Shown here: piece by piece, positions 35,610 through 49,627 of the stretch | How positions within the stretch are numbered: position 1 is the first letter of the stretch | Layout of the letters: each line of letters begins with the position of its first letter | Assembly: GCA_946807835.1 (NCBI GenBank) | Contig: OX327690.1 | Span: 18,483,501-18,547,500, forward strand | Source of the DNA: Ailanthus altissimus | Lineage: Eukaryota > Streptophyta > Magnoliopsida > Sapindales > Simaroubaceae | Direction of reading: 5' to 3' | Length of the DNA stretch: 64,000 bases | Position numbers and translations under genes: made by a program | The notes under the pieces: generated by a model | What the model saw: only the letters and a program-made list of their open reading frames with translations | Told to the model about the DNA's origin: nothing | The model's database searches: none

Positions 35610-38335
35610 CTTCTAAAAAATTGAAAATTTCTATTAAAGACCATTTCTCTGCCACCATTTCATATTATTCTAAGTTTTGGGTTCTTAATACAATAAGAGA
35701 CAAGTTGACGGATCATCAAAGAGAAATATCAAAAAATATGTGTATGAATAATTTCTTGAATTTGCAATAAATAAATTTTTCAAGCATTTTGGTTTATCAT
35801 ATGTTACCCTGCGAGATCGTAACCATGAATAAGGATGATGAGTTTTGATTTATGGTGAACAAAAAGCAAATCCAATTTAGCTAGCAAGAGTTTGCAATTA
35901 TATCTGAACTAAAAATAGGAGAATATCTAGCCTTGAGACAGTTGTCGAAGAAATTGAGCCATCACTTACCGAGCAAGTACCTACCCAGAAACAATGTACA
36001 ATTGTAGGAGTTTGATAACATATATGAGAAATGTGATTTTGAACAGATGAATGATGAAGATGCAATGAAGTTGTCGTTGATACATTTTATCCATGGTATG
36101 TTGTTAAGGTGAAGAGAGAAGTCATCTAGATCTATTTGTAATACGAATAGTGGATAATTGGGATGAATTCAATAAATATCTATAGGGTAATGTATCATAG
36201 GAAGCCACTTACAAATGTATGCAGGATCAAGTATTGAATGGAAAGGCAGAGAAATTAAAGAGATTAAGAAGCAAAATCCGAAACATAAAAAGAAAAAATA
36301 TAATATGCAAGGTTTCGAAGTTTTTGTCATTTCTCATCTTAAATGTTTATTTATATATTGTTGATTTTATATTATGATAATTTATGTTACAAGTATGGAT
36401 TTTTTAGGTAGTCCCCTTAGTTGGGAGACTATATGCATAACAAACTCCACTATAGGTCCCTCGTAGGCTGAAGTGGGTGTGTACTAGAGTCATAATGCAT
36501 AAAAATATACAAAATAATCTTTTTAATGAAAAAATAGTAAGTATATGAATATAATGTAATATCAATAATAAAAAAGATATAACTTGCTTATTCAATTTAG
36601 TACTTTTTGTAGAACTTGGATGTGATTTGATGAATGGTCCTTGAAGAGCATGAGATGGGAGCATATTTTATCTAGGCGTTAATGTAATTCAAGAGACCCT
36701 TGGTAATTATGGTGGACACCTTGATTTAAAAGATGAGCAAGAGGTGTAGATGAGCAAAGGGTGCAGATATTGTCCATGAAGATGAACCTCAAACATATAC
36801 ATATGAAAGTAAGGTACATTATTTGGTTTAATTTATCAAGATGTATTTACATATATTAAGTATTTTACTTGTTCGACGTATATTTCTTAATTAGGCCCAA
36901 TTTGAACAACACACAACACCGCTCACATATCTAAATGACCCTGCAGTAGTTTTAGGTAATCGTAATGAAAAGGTTTATTCTGTTGGAGAACATGTACAAT
37001 ATACTTTTATAAACATATGTGAACCAAACTTATAAATAGAGATCACGCTAATTTAATTGTTCTTCAAAATTACTAGGTGCAATTCCAATAATGCACAGCC
37101 TCGTCGATATATCCTAATGATTACTATCAACAACGAATTAATGGATGATATGTTTTGATCAACGAGTTGAGGAAGGAGGTGCGAGGGGAATATGCCAACT
37201 TGCGAGAGCAGCAATGAAGGGATAAAAAAGAGATGGTAGAGAAGATGCAAGAGGCATGGCTTTTCTATTGACAGTAGCAACAAAAGGATAATGTACAAAT
37301 GATGGAGGAGATTAGAATTTTGGGACAATTGCTAAAAAATTCTCTTTTATGTATGGGCGAATATGATAATCAGGTAAATTATCTATGAAATTACAATTTA
37401 TAATTTGATTATTACTTTGATTTTCTTATAATTAATATGTGTTAGATAGCTTTCCTCGAGTGACTATCAGCCAGGTGTATATGTTCTTGATTGCCAAATA
37501 AAGACTATCATTCAACTAGAGGTCGAGTAGGTTGGTCAGTAAATTGGCAATGTTCATGTGGTACCTAGTAGAAATAAGAGGGCAAGCATGCATGGATGAC
37601 AATACAGTCTAATACGGGCGAAGTGTACACCCTATACAAATCCTCTTCGCAAAAAATCAAAAAGGGCAAAACCTGAAGACTAGCAGTTTTGTGAGCAGAC
37701 AGTTGATGTAGATTCTATATGCCCAATTGACTTGACACTTAGTGCGAGATTCATGCAGTCGATTGATGAGGGTACTGGGCAAATGGATCTGCTAAATATT
37801 AATGCACCTACTTTATGGTTTCAGGCACTCTGATAGCACTAATTAAAAGAAGTTGTAAGTATTTTCAATTAAAAATCATTAATTGTTCTTTTAATAATTG
37901 AATAGTATATCATACAAAGTTATATTTTGATGTGATAGCACATCAACAAGCATATAAGATTGATTCGCCTCTGCCAATGCAAATATCCATAACAGTTAGC
38001 TCAACGATGTACCATAACAGACTTATATGTTTTTGTAAGTTTTCTAATTACCTCCACCATAAACGACATTGTTACACAATATAATGTAAATTAATCGATT
38101 TGGTTGTCTTTAGGAGTCATTTCTTCTAGCAATATACACACAGCACTCCTTGAACGTGTTATCAATTAATTGGGACCATGAACTAATACAATATGCCGTT
38201 GGGAAGAAAGAACACTTTTATGGTTGTAAGCCTTGGGTTGATGTTGATAAAGTGTATACATTTTTACACATTCATACCTTTATGTCAAGTCATTGTGAAT
38301 ATTAACTTTAGGTATATTTATCTATATAATCAGGT
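35610..38335 (+). pseudogene. DUF1985-Ulp1 gene of MULE3, 5' part
   Basis: Plus-strand reading gives KFWVLNTIRDKLTDHQREIF, then NFLNLQ, VYHMLPCEIVT, QEFAIISELKIGEYLA and DAMKLSLIHFIHGMLL. This is the same DUF1985-type domain as in MULE1 and MULE2, followed by a Lys-rich stretch near 36290. Further exon-like pieces at 37450-37830 include CTPYTNPLRKKSKRAK, comparable to SPYTNPLK in MULE2. Stops are frequent. The peptidase domain is cut at an exon start (GTATA, 38336-38340) by the composite element and continues at 48876. Confidence 0.75.
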
Positions 38336-38340
38336 GTATA

Positions 38341-40261
38341 TGTTGGCGGATCTAATGTATGTATAGGTGTATGTATGTGTTATTGTGTCTATTACCTAAA
38401 ATACATATCTTATACCTATTCTACGCTGTAGAAGCATGTAAATTACAATAAATAAAATATATTAATCACATTAATATATTATGAGGTTTAAGAACTCGCC
38501 TCAATGTGTAACGTTATACACGTATATCCCTGGAGTCCGCATGGAGACCAACTCGCAAGCAGTTCTAGTTACTAACACGATGGGCTTAGTAAGCTAGAAT
38601 AGTAACCCCATATCCAGCACGGGATTAACTCTTAATCCCCAAAATAGTCGGTGTGTGTTTTTATCCTTTTCTCCAAAAGGATAAGAAATGGAGAGTTTGA
38701 AGCAATCTATCGTTACTCCAATTAGAAGCATAAAGAAAAATAAAACAATTTTTTTTTCCTTTTTTTTTTCTTCTTTTTTTTCTTTCTTTTCTTTCTTTTC
38801 TTCCTCTCCATTTCTTCCTTCTCTTTCTCGGCCAAATGGCCACCATACACACACTAACTTCTCTCATCTTTTTTCTTCTTCCTCTTTTCTCTTCTTTCCT
38901 TTTCTTCTCCATTTCTTTCCTCTCGGGCAAATGCCCAACCACACACTTGCACACATTTTCTTCTCTCTCTTTTTACATATATATATAAAATAAAATAATA
39001 TATTTATATATTATATAATATAAAAATATATTATATAATATAATAAGAGAGATATTTTGATTATTTAATCATTAAATAATCAAAGTGAGAAATGATCATT
39101 TTGTTCCTCTTGAATAGTTATCAAGTTTACTCCCTAATAGGTCTTACTAAATCTCACACTTGGGTAAACTCAACTGATGGTTCACAATACGCCACGTGTC
39201 ATAATACAATTAGTAGATAACAATTATTAACTAATTATTGTATTTAACACTTAAATACAGATACGCACATATTTTCGTAGTTATGCTGAATATTGTTAAA
39301 TTAAACAATTTAATTTGGCACACTGCCCCAGTGTACAATGAGTACACTCCATATCGCAGAACTCCCTAGGTCCTACGCCGGATTCGTCACATGGAACTAT
39401 TCCATAAGTCCGTGAGCAATACCCCACGCATACATCACGGATATACAAATCAGCACGTTGAACCATGCAAGTTGAGGTTACAATTCATACGTATAGTCCT
39501 TCCATCATGATATCCTAGATGTGCTAGGGATATATATTATCACCGTCAAATCCCTTTATGCTCATCCATGTCCTATCTCCAGACTTGTATCTCACTGAAC
39601 AATATGCGCAAACTCCATTGCCATATTGTTTCATTATGCGGAACTCTTTCCCGAGATTAATGCTTGTGGCCACAAGACTTTCCAAGATACACTCTCGAAG
39701 CATCTGGATATCAAACTCCCTATGTGAGCTGATAGATCCATATCTGTACGCGCCGGACTCTATAAGCATCGGGTCATACCCAACGATACCCAACGGTCAC
39801 ACCATCAACGGTCTGTGATATACATGAAACCAAAGTATGGTGGATCATTTACAAGCCCACCATGGCACTCAGGTATAAGGACCATGTATACTACTCAACT
39901 CGAGAGGACCCTCCGTTAATGACTTACATTAAGTGTCTATCGGAGGCCCTCATGGGTCTGTCCCATATCCAGTCCTAACTAGATACCCATATGTCAATAC
40001 GAGCTCCAAGCTCACGATCAGTTAGGAACGACCATCTATACTCTATAAGTACAACATATGCTAATCTATATAAGAAGGTATCCACTGACAGACCCTCATC
40101 GGTAAAAATAGATCATGGACAATTATTCGAGAACATACTTGCGCAACTTGCATTTCTTGGCACCCAATTACAACTCTTGCAACTATACAACAACTAGTAT
40201 ATTCTCATGTCTATGTCCCATTACAAATAAGGCTCCAACTCTTATATCTGTTAAGTATTAT
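38341..40261 (-). repeat. LTR1 of the composite element, truncated
   Basis: Starts TGTTGGCGGATC and runs parallel to LTR2 for about 1.9 kb, but stops at 'ctgttaagtattat', where LTR2 starts. Contains a long pyrimidine tract (38745-38910) and an AT palindrome-rich patch (38990-39050). Confidence 0.85.
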
Positions 40262-42238
40262 TGTCGGCGGAGGATCTTAGTCACGTGTGGGTGTATGCAT
40301 ATGCAATTGTGTCTATTGTCTAACGCAGCAAAAATGTATAAATTTTGCAATAAACACAATAAATATAATATATTAATGGCATTAATATATTTATAGGCTA
40401 GAGAACTCACCATAACGTGTAACATTAAATACGCATTTTTCTTGGAGACTAACTCGTGTGCAATTCTAGTCACCAACACGGTGTGCTTGGTGAGCTAGAA
40501 CAGTAGCTCTATATTCAGCATGGGATTAACTCTTAATCCCCAAAATAGCTGGGAGTGTATTTATATCCTTTTCTCCAAAAGGATAAGAAATGGAGAGTTT
40601 GAAGCAATTCATAATTGCTCCAATTAGAAGCATAGAAGAAAATGAAAAAATTTCATTTTTCCTCTCCCTTTTTTATTCTTTCTTCTTCTTCTTCTTCTTC
40701 TCTTTGTCCTTTGTCCTTTCTCCTCCATTCTTTCTCTTTTCTCTCTCGGCCAATTATGGCCAAATTCACTCTTCTCTTTCTCTCTTTCTTTCTTTATATA
40801 TATATAATATAATATAAAAAGAAAGATATTTGATTATTTAACAATTAAATAATCAAAATGAGAAATGATCATTTTTCCCCTCATTAATAGTTACCAAATT
40901 TACCCCTTAGTGGGTGCCACCAAATTCTACACTTGGGTAAACTCAACTGAGGGTTCACAATACGCTACGTGTCCTAATACAATTAGTAAATAATAATTAT
41001 TAACTAATTGTTGTATTTAACACTTAAATATAGACTCGCACGCATTTCTATAATAATGTTAAATATTGCTGGATTAAACAATTTAATTCGGCATGCTACT
41101 CTTTAGGTCTTACGCCCGATTCGCCAAATGAAACTATTTCATGAGTCCGTGAGCCATGCCCTACGAACACGTCACGGATATACAAATCAGCGCGTTGAAC
41201 CATACAAGCTGAGGTTACAACGCATACGTATAGTCCTTCCGTCATGATATCCTGGATGTGCATGGATATAGATTATCACCGTCAAATCCTCTAGTGCTCA
41301 TCCATATCCTATCTCAAGACTTGTATCTCATTGAACAATATGCGCAAACTCTTTTGCCATATTGTTCTACCCTGCCGGAACTCTTTCCCGGGATGATTGC
41401 TTGTGGCCACAAGACTTTCTGAGATATAGTTTCGAAGTATCTGAATATTGAACTCCATATGGGAGCTGACGGATCCCATATCTGTACGCACCTAACTATA
41501 TAAGCATCGGATCATACACAGCGACACCCAGCGGTCACACCATGAAAAGTCTGTGATATGCGTGAAATCAAAGTATGGTGGATCACTTACAAGCCCACCG
41601 TGGCACTCGGGTCAAAGGATCACATATACTACTCAACTCGAGAGGACCCTCAGTTGACAGTTTACATTGAGTGTCTATCGGATGCCCTCGCGAATCTGTC
41701 TCATATCCAGTCCTAACTGGATACCCATATGTCAATACAATCTCCAAGTTCACGGTCAACTAGGAACGACCACCTATACCCTATGGGTACGATATATGCT
41801 GATCTATATATAAAGGTATCCACCGACAGACCCGCATCGACAAAAATAGATCAGGGACAATTATTTGAGAACATACTTGCGCAACATGTATTTCCTAGAA
41901 CCCGATTGCAACTCTTGCAACTATATGGTTACTAGTATATTCTCAGGTCTATGTCCCATTACAGACAAGGCTCCAACTCTTGGATCTGCTGAGTATTATA
42001 ACTAGCTAACACTTAATTGTGCTAACATTTAGCAATTATATGTCTCAACGTGGTTAACTGTGAGCCCTTATCTAAACTTTTTAGATCTAATTCGAACTTC
42101 TTCCAATCTACAATGTCTATAACGTTATATGCATAATACCATATTAATGAGTATTGGCGATTTAATGAGAATGTACACTTGCATAAATACATAAGTATAT
42201 GTACATTCAGGGATGGCACGTAAGCACCGACCTTAACA
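40262..42238 (-). repeat. LTR2 (3' LTR) of the composite element
   Basis: Complete, from TGTCGGCGGAGG to CGACCTTAACA. Since the element is on minus, this is the downstream LTR. The purine-rich complement of 42239-42255 is a plausible polypurine tract. Confidence 0.85.
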
Positions 42239-45200
42239 ATCTCTCATTTGCTCTAGTGTCGTTCCTGATGACATCTCATACACATCGATTCTACATGTTT
42301 CATACACACTTTTAGAGTAATGGCCTTTAGATAGCCGATCCGCTACATTATTTATAGAATACTTCTACAAATAATCACATCTCCTTCAGCCAAGATCTCT
42401 CTAGCCATATGAGACTCCTCTCTACATAATTAAAGTACTAGTGTCCTCTTGGCATGTTGGCTTGTTCAATGACCTAGTTTTATCACAAATTTATGTGATA
42501 AGATCCATTTGTCTTGGAACTCTTTCAAGTCCGGCGACAAACCTATAACTCCTTACTACCGCTTCCGCTCCGCCAATCTAAATTAGCAGTGAATCCCAGT
42601 TTGGTATAATTTTAACTCCCTTGTACTAATAAGAATGAGCACATTCTCAGATGTAGACTCTCTATCATCCAGGTCAAACAAAAAGTCTGACTTTATGCAA
42701 CTTCTCATTTGTAAGTTGCTTTCTCCATATTTGAGAAACTTATCCTTTGTACCCTCAAGGTAACGCAAGGTATGTTTGACTACTATCAAATAGTGGTCAC
42801 CTAAATCAGACTTGACTTGGCTTGTAACTCTTACAGTCAAACTTATCTCAAGTCTCAAACACATTATAGCATACATCAAGCTCTGAAGAGATGATGTATC
42901 TGGTGTGTTAGACACTGTAACTCTCTCAGATTTCATCTGAAGAGACACTCTCCCCGAAAGATGAACACCAGGTCTATTAGATACGTTAACTATCTCATAG
43001 TTAACTAATTGTACTTGTTTAAACGCTATTAATGTGAAATAATTTGGGAGAGTCTTATCTGCTTCCTAGCTCTATCTCTATAAATCTTTATACCCAGTAT
43101 AAAGGAAGTCTTTTCTAAATCTTTTATAGAGAAACACTTACGAGTTACCTCTGACCGATTACAACATACTGGTATCATTCTCAATGACTAGTAAGTCATC
43201 AACAAAGAGCATCAAAAAGACTATCATATATAGAGATAGAGCTAAACCTTCAAGCTAAATCTTCCACTAACCTTTCAGACACACTAGCTCAGAAGTCAAA
43301 CTAGACGTAAAACCTTCAAGCTGTTCCATAAATATCTCTTACTCAAGGTATTAATTTCAAGAACACCTTCCTTACATCCATCTGCCAAACTTCAAAGTTA
43401 TAATATGCTACAAGAGCCAATAACATACTAATTGACTTTAACATCAATATTGATCCAAAAGTTTCCTCTTAATTGATCTCAAATCATTGAGGATTGCCTT
43501 TCAAGAATCAATATTGGGCCTAGAAGGTCTCTACCTTTTATCTGGCTCCCACTACCCCTTTGTAACCTCTTTACAATCAATGAGAACAATTTCCACGAGT
43601 AATAGAACTAATTCCCATACTTGATTCTGATGTATATAGTCAATTTTATTTTTATGGCTTCTTGCTGCTTCCCGAATCAATGTCTAATATTGACTCCCTA
43701 TAGATCAAGGGATTATTTTATTCTATCAAGAAAACTCTAAGTTCACCTTCAGGCATCTACTATACCTAATAGGTGACCTAAATATCCTTTCTGACCCATT
43801 GGGGTATGCTAAAAGGCCACTACTTAATTGAACCTGAGTTTCCATCCTTGGTTCATTGATTCCTAGATTGATTTCACCAAGCTTAATCTTTCTATGATTC
43901 CCACGACTCATGAGAAATTCTTTCTATAAAATAGTGGTATACCGAAAAACGAACATACTTCGCTTCTCTGAATCATAGAACTAGTATCCTATATTATTCA
44001 CAGAATACTCAATGAACCTATTATTGTACCTCTTGGATACTGTCTATCTTGCTAAATAACTCTTACAAAATAAGATACCCTGCTGCATAACTCTTACGTA
44101 AGCAGGACAACTCCAAGTCTTAACTAATTTAAGATATGGCTTTCTTCTTTTCTGTATCTCATACAGAATGGAAGGAACAGGTTTTTATGGAACTCTATTT
44201 AATAAGTAGTCATCTTTGAAGCAAAAATTCACAGATATAGATCGGTAACACTCATTATCAATCGAACGATATCTAATAACGTCTGATTCTTTTTATCCAA
44301 AATATCATTATGTTATGGATAACTTGGAGGACTATAATGAGTGAGAATCTCATTCTCTTTAAACAAACGGAGAACTTATTGTTAATATACTCATATCTCG
44401 ATCTAATCAAAGGAATGTGATGTACATTCTGGTATGTTTGGTCATCTCTGTGAATACATTATTTATAAATATGTTAAATCTTCATGGTCAAATCAAGAAT
44501 CCAACCATCCTTAACCAAATTGATAAGCATCTCATGCCTATATGACTTAAACTTATATACCATAGCTCCGTATCATTTAAGGATTTCGATCTACAGATAT
44601 TTCTAATTTTGTATATAATGTGTATTTATTAGCTGACATTCAGCTAATAAAACATTATATTAATTATGCAATGCAACTATTGTATTACATACAAGAAGTA
44701 AGTTAAGCTACCCAATAACTTGGACCTACAAGAAATCACCATTTCTTACCCTCAACTTTACTTCTATAAGCTGTTGCATTATGGTCTCTCTTAATCCCTA
44801 CAACATCTTGCAAATATAAGAGGGAGATGCAATATCTCATACCCAGCTTGAACTGGCATCTTATGCCCTAGAAATGTCTATTTATGTTTTACATAAATCT
44901 GTGGGAGTCTTCTTAATACTAATAAGGTATCTAGGATAGAGGAATTTTCAATACCCAACCTTATTATATTGGAAACACTTTTCATCTATACGCCCTCTTA
45001 TTGATATTTGGATAAATGTTGCCTCTGAGGATTAATACTGGGTATCTGCTTGATCTTCTTTTCCCTTACTCATCTAGTCTCACCAGATATACTTGAAGTA
45101 AAAGGTAAAGCACTCTAAACAAAGAGGGTCACACCCACTCTATTTAATCCTCTAGAGAGGTGTTATCATAATTACCTTACAGCAAACTCTGATCAACAAT

Positions 45201-46763
45201 AAATCCAATATTTTTTGAATCCAGAACACTTCTGTGATTCATCCACCAGTCAAAGTAATTCCTAGTACCTTAAAGTTGGACTGCATCAACTATACTCACC
45301 AATTGGTTCGTAATGGTCATTATTCTTGACAGGCCAAACTTACTGGAGATGCAAGCAGAATAATTATTAAATCGCTAATGGAACGTTTTAAATCATGGAT
45401 ATACTAAGTATACTTTTTTTTATTTAAAACGCCCTCCCACTGCTTTATATAATCCTGGTAATCTCTCAAACGGGAAGATGATAATTTAAACTCTTTTAAA
45501 CTATACAGCGAGAAATAGATCCCATTGAAATCTACTTGGGCCTCACACTGTAGCAATATTGGCTTTTGTAAACCCAACAGGTAGACAACACTTGTCAATT
45601 GCATCTCATGCAACTCTTATCACTTAATCCTAAATATACCTTATCCTCGCACTATAGCAATATTGAATAAGCGTATTCCAAATTAACTTGTCAATGATCA
45701 AATATATACTACTGATACTACCCTCACGCCATAACAATATTGGGCAATACTTTCGCATATATTTGCCTCATCTCATATTTAACTAGTATAGTTCAAGCCC
45801 AACCGACCAAGCCCTTCACGCTATAACAATATTGGAACAAGGCTGACGTGACTCGTCTAACACCGTATTGACAAGACAGATCAGAATAAAATATTATCTC
45901 ATAATGTAATATTCTTCAATCTGATTGAAAGAGATTTTGTTTCTATGGTCTCCATACTCTTAGGAATGGTGATTCTCAATTTAATTAATTTTTATATACA
46001 AGCATAACTAACCCCCACCAGTAGACCTCCCATTATGGTTACCAGCATAGAAAAATTAATTCTAATTTATAATGCAGACTGATAACTCTTTATCACTGCT
46101 TCTCATAAACTTTGATTTATAATGTTGACTGATAACCATTATCACAACATCTCATAAATCTACACATGCAAAATTATTCTTGAAACACTGTTCAAAATAC
46201 TATTACAAAAATGGTAGCAATGAACAGGAACTTTTACTGTAGCAGTGAACAGTTTAAATTCACTGTTTATATGCTACTGTTCAAGTGAACAGTGCACCGC
46301 TACGGTGCCAACTGTCATCGTAACAACACTGGGAGGTCAAACCCCCAGCGTTGCGATGACAACACACATCGCTGCAGCGCTATCCAGTGCTGCGGCGCTC
46401 ATGTTTCAATGTTGCAGTGCTAGAAGGTTGTGCCTCCATCGCTGTAGCGTTCGCTTCTCAGTGCTTTAGCGCTGGAAGGTCGTACCTCCAACACTGAGGC
46501 ACTGACGTCCCACCGCATCCACGCTGCGAGGTCAAACCTCCAGCGCTAGGGCTGTAACGCTTTACCGCTGGAGAGCAAATTTCAGAAACTCCAGAGCTAA
46601 GAAAGAGAACTCCCAGCGCTGAGGTGCCAGGCCTCTAGCCCCTTGGCGCGACAGTGCCCAGTGAACCCTCATTTGGGAATACACGTTTCAACACTTGAAA
46701 CACGCCATTTTCACCGGGTCTTTTGCAACTATCCACTCAAATCACACCCAAATAAGCCCAAAA
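42239..46763 (-). pseudogene. Degenerate copia gag-pol of the composite element
   Basis: The clearest parts are on minus. An RNase H-side segment at 42583-42948 reads SLMYAIMCLRLEISLTVRVT, VKHTLRYLEGTKDKFLKYG and SDFLFDLDDRESTSENV. The reverse transcriptase box FVDDLLVIEND has FVDD at 43195-43206. Further upstream (43600-46200) translation is scrambled by indels and I can only infer integrase and gag from position. It is one of the oldest-looking internal regions in the window, although its LTRs are still easy to align. Confidence 0.7.
46260..46660. repeat. GC-rich leader with degenerate repeats of an AGCGCTG-type motif
   Basis: About 400 bp of G/C-rich sequence between primer-binding site and gag of the composite element. 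It repeats 'ggtc(a/g)(a/t)acctccagcgctg'-like units at intervals of about 45-60 bp, many of them self-complementary (agcgct). In sense orientation it is the 5' leader of the element RNA, where packaging signals usually lie. ORFs here are composition artefacts. Confidence 0.6.
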
Positions 46764-46777
46764 TGGCTCTAATGCCA
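46764..46777 (-). other. Primer-binding site of the composite element
   Basis: Plus tggctctaatgcca. The minus strand reads TGGCATTAGAGCCA, a degraded version of TGGTATCAGAGC, two bases from LTR3. It confirms minus orientation. Confidence 0.75.
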
Positions 46778-46779
46778 TT

Positions 46780-48875
46780 TATCGGCAGAGGATCTTAGGC
46801 ACGTGTGGGTGTATGCATGTGCAATTGTGTCTATTACCTAACACAGCAAAAATGTATAGATTTTTCAATAAACAAAATAAATACAATATATTAATCGTAT
46901 TAGTATATTTATAGGCTAAAGAACTCACCTTAACGTGTAACATTATACACGTATTTTTCTTGGAGTCCGTATAGAGACCAACTCGTGTGCAGTTTTTAGT
47001 CACCAATATGGTTGACTTAGTGAGCTAGAATAGCAGCTCTATATTTAGCATGGGATTAACTTTTAATCCCTAAAATGGTCGGGAGTGTGTTTATATCCTT
47101 TTCTCCAAAAGGATAAGAAATAGAGAGTTTGAAGCAATTCATAATTGCACCAATTAAAAGCATAAAAGAAAATAAAACAATTTCATTTTTCCTCTCCCTT
47201 TTTTTATTTTCTTTTTCTTCTTCTTCTTCTTCTTCTTCGTCTCTTCTTCCTTTCTCCTCCATTTCTTTCTCTTTTCTCTCTCGGCCAATTTTGGCCAAAT
47301 TCACTCTTCTCTTTCTCTCATTCTTAATATATATATATATATATATAATATAATATAATTATAATATAAATAATAATAATATAATAATATTTATTGTATA
47401 ATATAAAAAGAAAGATATTTGATTATTTAACAATTAAATAATCAAAATGAGAAATGACAATTTTGCCCCTCATAACTAGTTACCAAGTTTACCCCTTAGT
47501 GGGTTCCACTAAATTCCATACTTGAAAAGCTCAACTGAGGGTCCACAATACGTTACATGTCCTAATACAATTAGTAAATAACAATTATTAACTAATTGTT
47601 GTATTTAACACTTAAATACAGACACGCACGTATTCCCGTGGTAATACTAAATATTGTTGGATTAAAAAATTTAATCCGACACACTGCCTCAGTGCACAAC
47701 GGCTACACTCCATATTGCGGGACTCCCTAGGTCCTACGCCCGATTCATTAAATGAAACTATTCCATGAGTCCGTGAACAATGCCCCATGCACATGTCACG
47801 AATATACAAATCAGCGCGTTGAACCTTGCAAGCTGAGGTTACAACGCATACGTATAGTCCTTTCATCTTGATATCTTGGATGTGTGGGGATATAGATTAT
47901 CACCGTCAAATCCCCTAGTGCTCATCCATGTCATATCTCCAAACTTGTATCTCACTGAACAATATGCGCAAACTCTCTTTGCCATATTGTTCTACACTGG
48001 CAGAACTCTTTTTCGGGATGATTGCTTGTGGCCACAAGACTTTCTAAGATACAGTCTCAAAGCATCTGGACATCGAACTTCATATTGGAGCTAACAGATC
48101 CCATATCTGTATGCACCGGACTCCATAAGCATCGGACCATACACAGCGACACCCAGCGATTACACCATGAAGGTCTGTGACATGCTTGAAACCAAAGTAT
48201 GGTGAATCACTTACAAGCCCACCGTGGCACTCAGGTCAAAGGACCACGTATACTACTCAACTCGAGAGGACCCTCGGTTAAAGGACCACGTTGACAATTT
48301 ACATTGGGTATCTATCGGAGGTCCTCGTAAATTTGTCCCATATCCAGTCCTAACTGGATACCCATATCTCAATACGAGCTTCAAGCTCACGGTCGACTAG
48401 GAACGACCATCTATACCCTATAGGTACGACATATACTGATCTATATATAAAGGTATCCACCAACATACCCAAATTGGCAGAAATAGATCAGGGACAATTA
48501 TTCGAGAACATATTTGCGCAACATGCATTTCTTGGCACCCGATTGCAACTCTTGCAACTATGCAGTTACTAGTATATTCTCATGTCTATGTCCAATTATA
48601 GAAAATGCTCCAACTCTTAGATCTGCTAAGTATTATAACCAGCTAATACTTAACTGTGTTAACATTTAGCAATTATATGTCTCAGCATGACTAACTATGA
48701 GCCTTTATCTAAACTCTTTAAATCTGATTCGAACTCCTTCTGATCTACAATGTCTGTAACAATACATGCATAATACCATATTAATGAGTATTAGCGATTT
48801 AATAAAAATGTACACTTGTATAAATACACAAGTATATGTACATTCAGGGATGGCACATAAGCATCGACCCTAACA
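46780..48875 (-). repeat. LTR3 (5' LTR) of the composite element
   Basis: Runs from TATCGGCAGAGG (TG degraded to TA) to CGACCCTAACA. It shares variants with LTR2 against LTR1, for example 'gggatgattgcttgtgg'. Followed by the outer target duplication gtata. Confidence 0.85.
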
Positions 48876-49294
48876 GTATATTCTTGTGAATTACCATATC
48901 GAGGATTGGCATGCAGTGAAGGTTGTTTTCCTACAGCGACAGGTTACCATATACAACTCTAGCGTTAAAGGACATGCTAACGAATAGATTAAGGATCATG
49001 TTGTATGCTTGTCTAAGTTGATATCGTTATATCTCTATATGTCCTAGTTCGTATCGATAAAAAGTGACATGGTTTAAGATTTCTTGCCCTACAATGTGGT
49101 ATGACTAAATGATGGAATCCCTTAAAATATGGTTAATAGTGGTGATTGTCGGGTATACACTTATAAGTTTATAGAATTTCTTATGTTACGGCGTAATTTG
49201 GACTTTGGGTTAGAGGTTAGATCATTCTTTAGAGAGAAAATGGCTATTGATTTGTGTTGTAATAAGATACAATACTGCATTGACTATTTCATGT
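48876..49294 (+). pseudogene. Ulp1 peptidase domain of MULE3, 3' part
   Basis: Continues from 38340 with ILVNYHIEDWHAVKVVFLQR. The catalytic His position is Asp (codon 48904-48906), the Asp of the IYDSS-type motif is Asn (48955-48957), and only the Cys in GDCRVY (49147-49149) remains. It ends KMAIDLCCNK-like and stops near 49294. Several stops lie in between. Clearly dead. Confidence 0.75.
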
Positions 49295-49627
49295 AGATTT
49301 TTCATGTTCATAACATTTGTGATATGTAAGATATTGTATCTACATGATTTGGCTATAATTTTTGAGATATTGTCGTGTTTATAAAGTTGCATGTTTTGAA
49401 AATATTTAAAATATAGAGAAAATGCTGCCGAAATTTTTATAAAGAACTATAACAAACATAAAAGTCAAAATAATAAGAAAACTAAAAAGAAACATGTAAA
49501 CCAAATGGTATATCAACTTTTATTAAAGGTTTTCAATAATGTACTATATATCAGAAAAGATAAAAAAAAAAAAAATAAGTAAACCAAATGATACATCAAC
49601 TTTGATCAGTAATAACAGCAGAATTTT
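49295..49627. other. Spacer between Ulp1 and MURA of MULE3
   Basis: AT-rich, with repeated 'aagtaaaccaaatg(a/g)ta(t/c)atcaactttgat' words at 49494-49525 and 49579-49610. No gene was seen. Confidence 0.45.

Larger units (their letters stand above)
38341..48875 (-). mobile_element. Composite copia family-A element with three LTRs
   Basis: The outer 5-bp duplication is perfect: gtata at 38336-38340 and 48876-48880. Removing the block rejoins the Ulp1 exon of MULE3. Inside are LTR1 (38341-40261, lacking its last 280 bp or so), LTR2 (40262-42238), an internal region coding on minus (42239-46779) and LTR3 (46780-48875). LTR2 and LTR3 resemble each other more than LTR1. Two-kilobase LTRs and RT/RNase H motif style suggest the Angela lineage, by inference. 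The likely history is a second element inserted into the first one's LTR, followed by LTR-LTR recombination. Confidence 0.85.

Noticed and set aside
38594..38993. Lys/Glu-rich and Ser/Phe-rich ORFs on both strands
   Set aside because: Produced by the long CTTT/TTC pyrimidine tract of LTR1, not by coding.
40258..40479. Minus ORF of 73 codons, similar ORF at 46779-47006
   Set aside because: The similarity reflects homologous LTR starts (LTR2 and LTR3), not protein conservation.
46245..46469. 74-codon plus ORF rich in Ala, Cys and Ser
   Set aside because: Comes from the GC-rich leader repeat of the composite element, on the strand opposite its coding.
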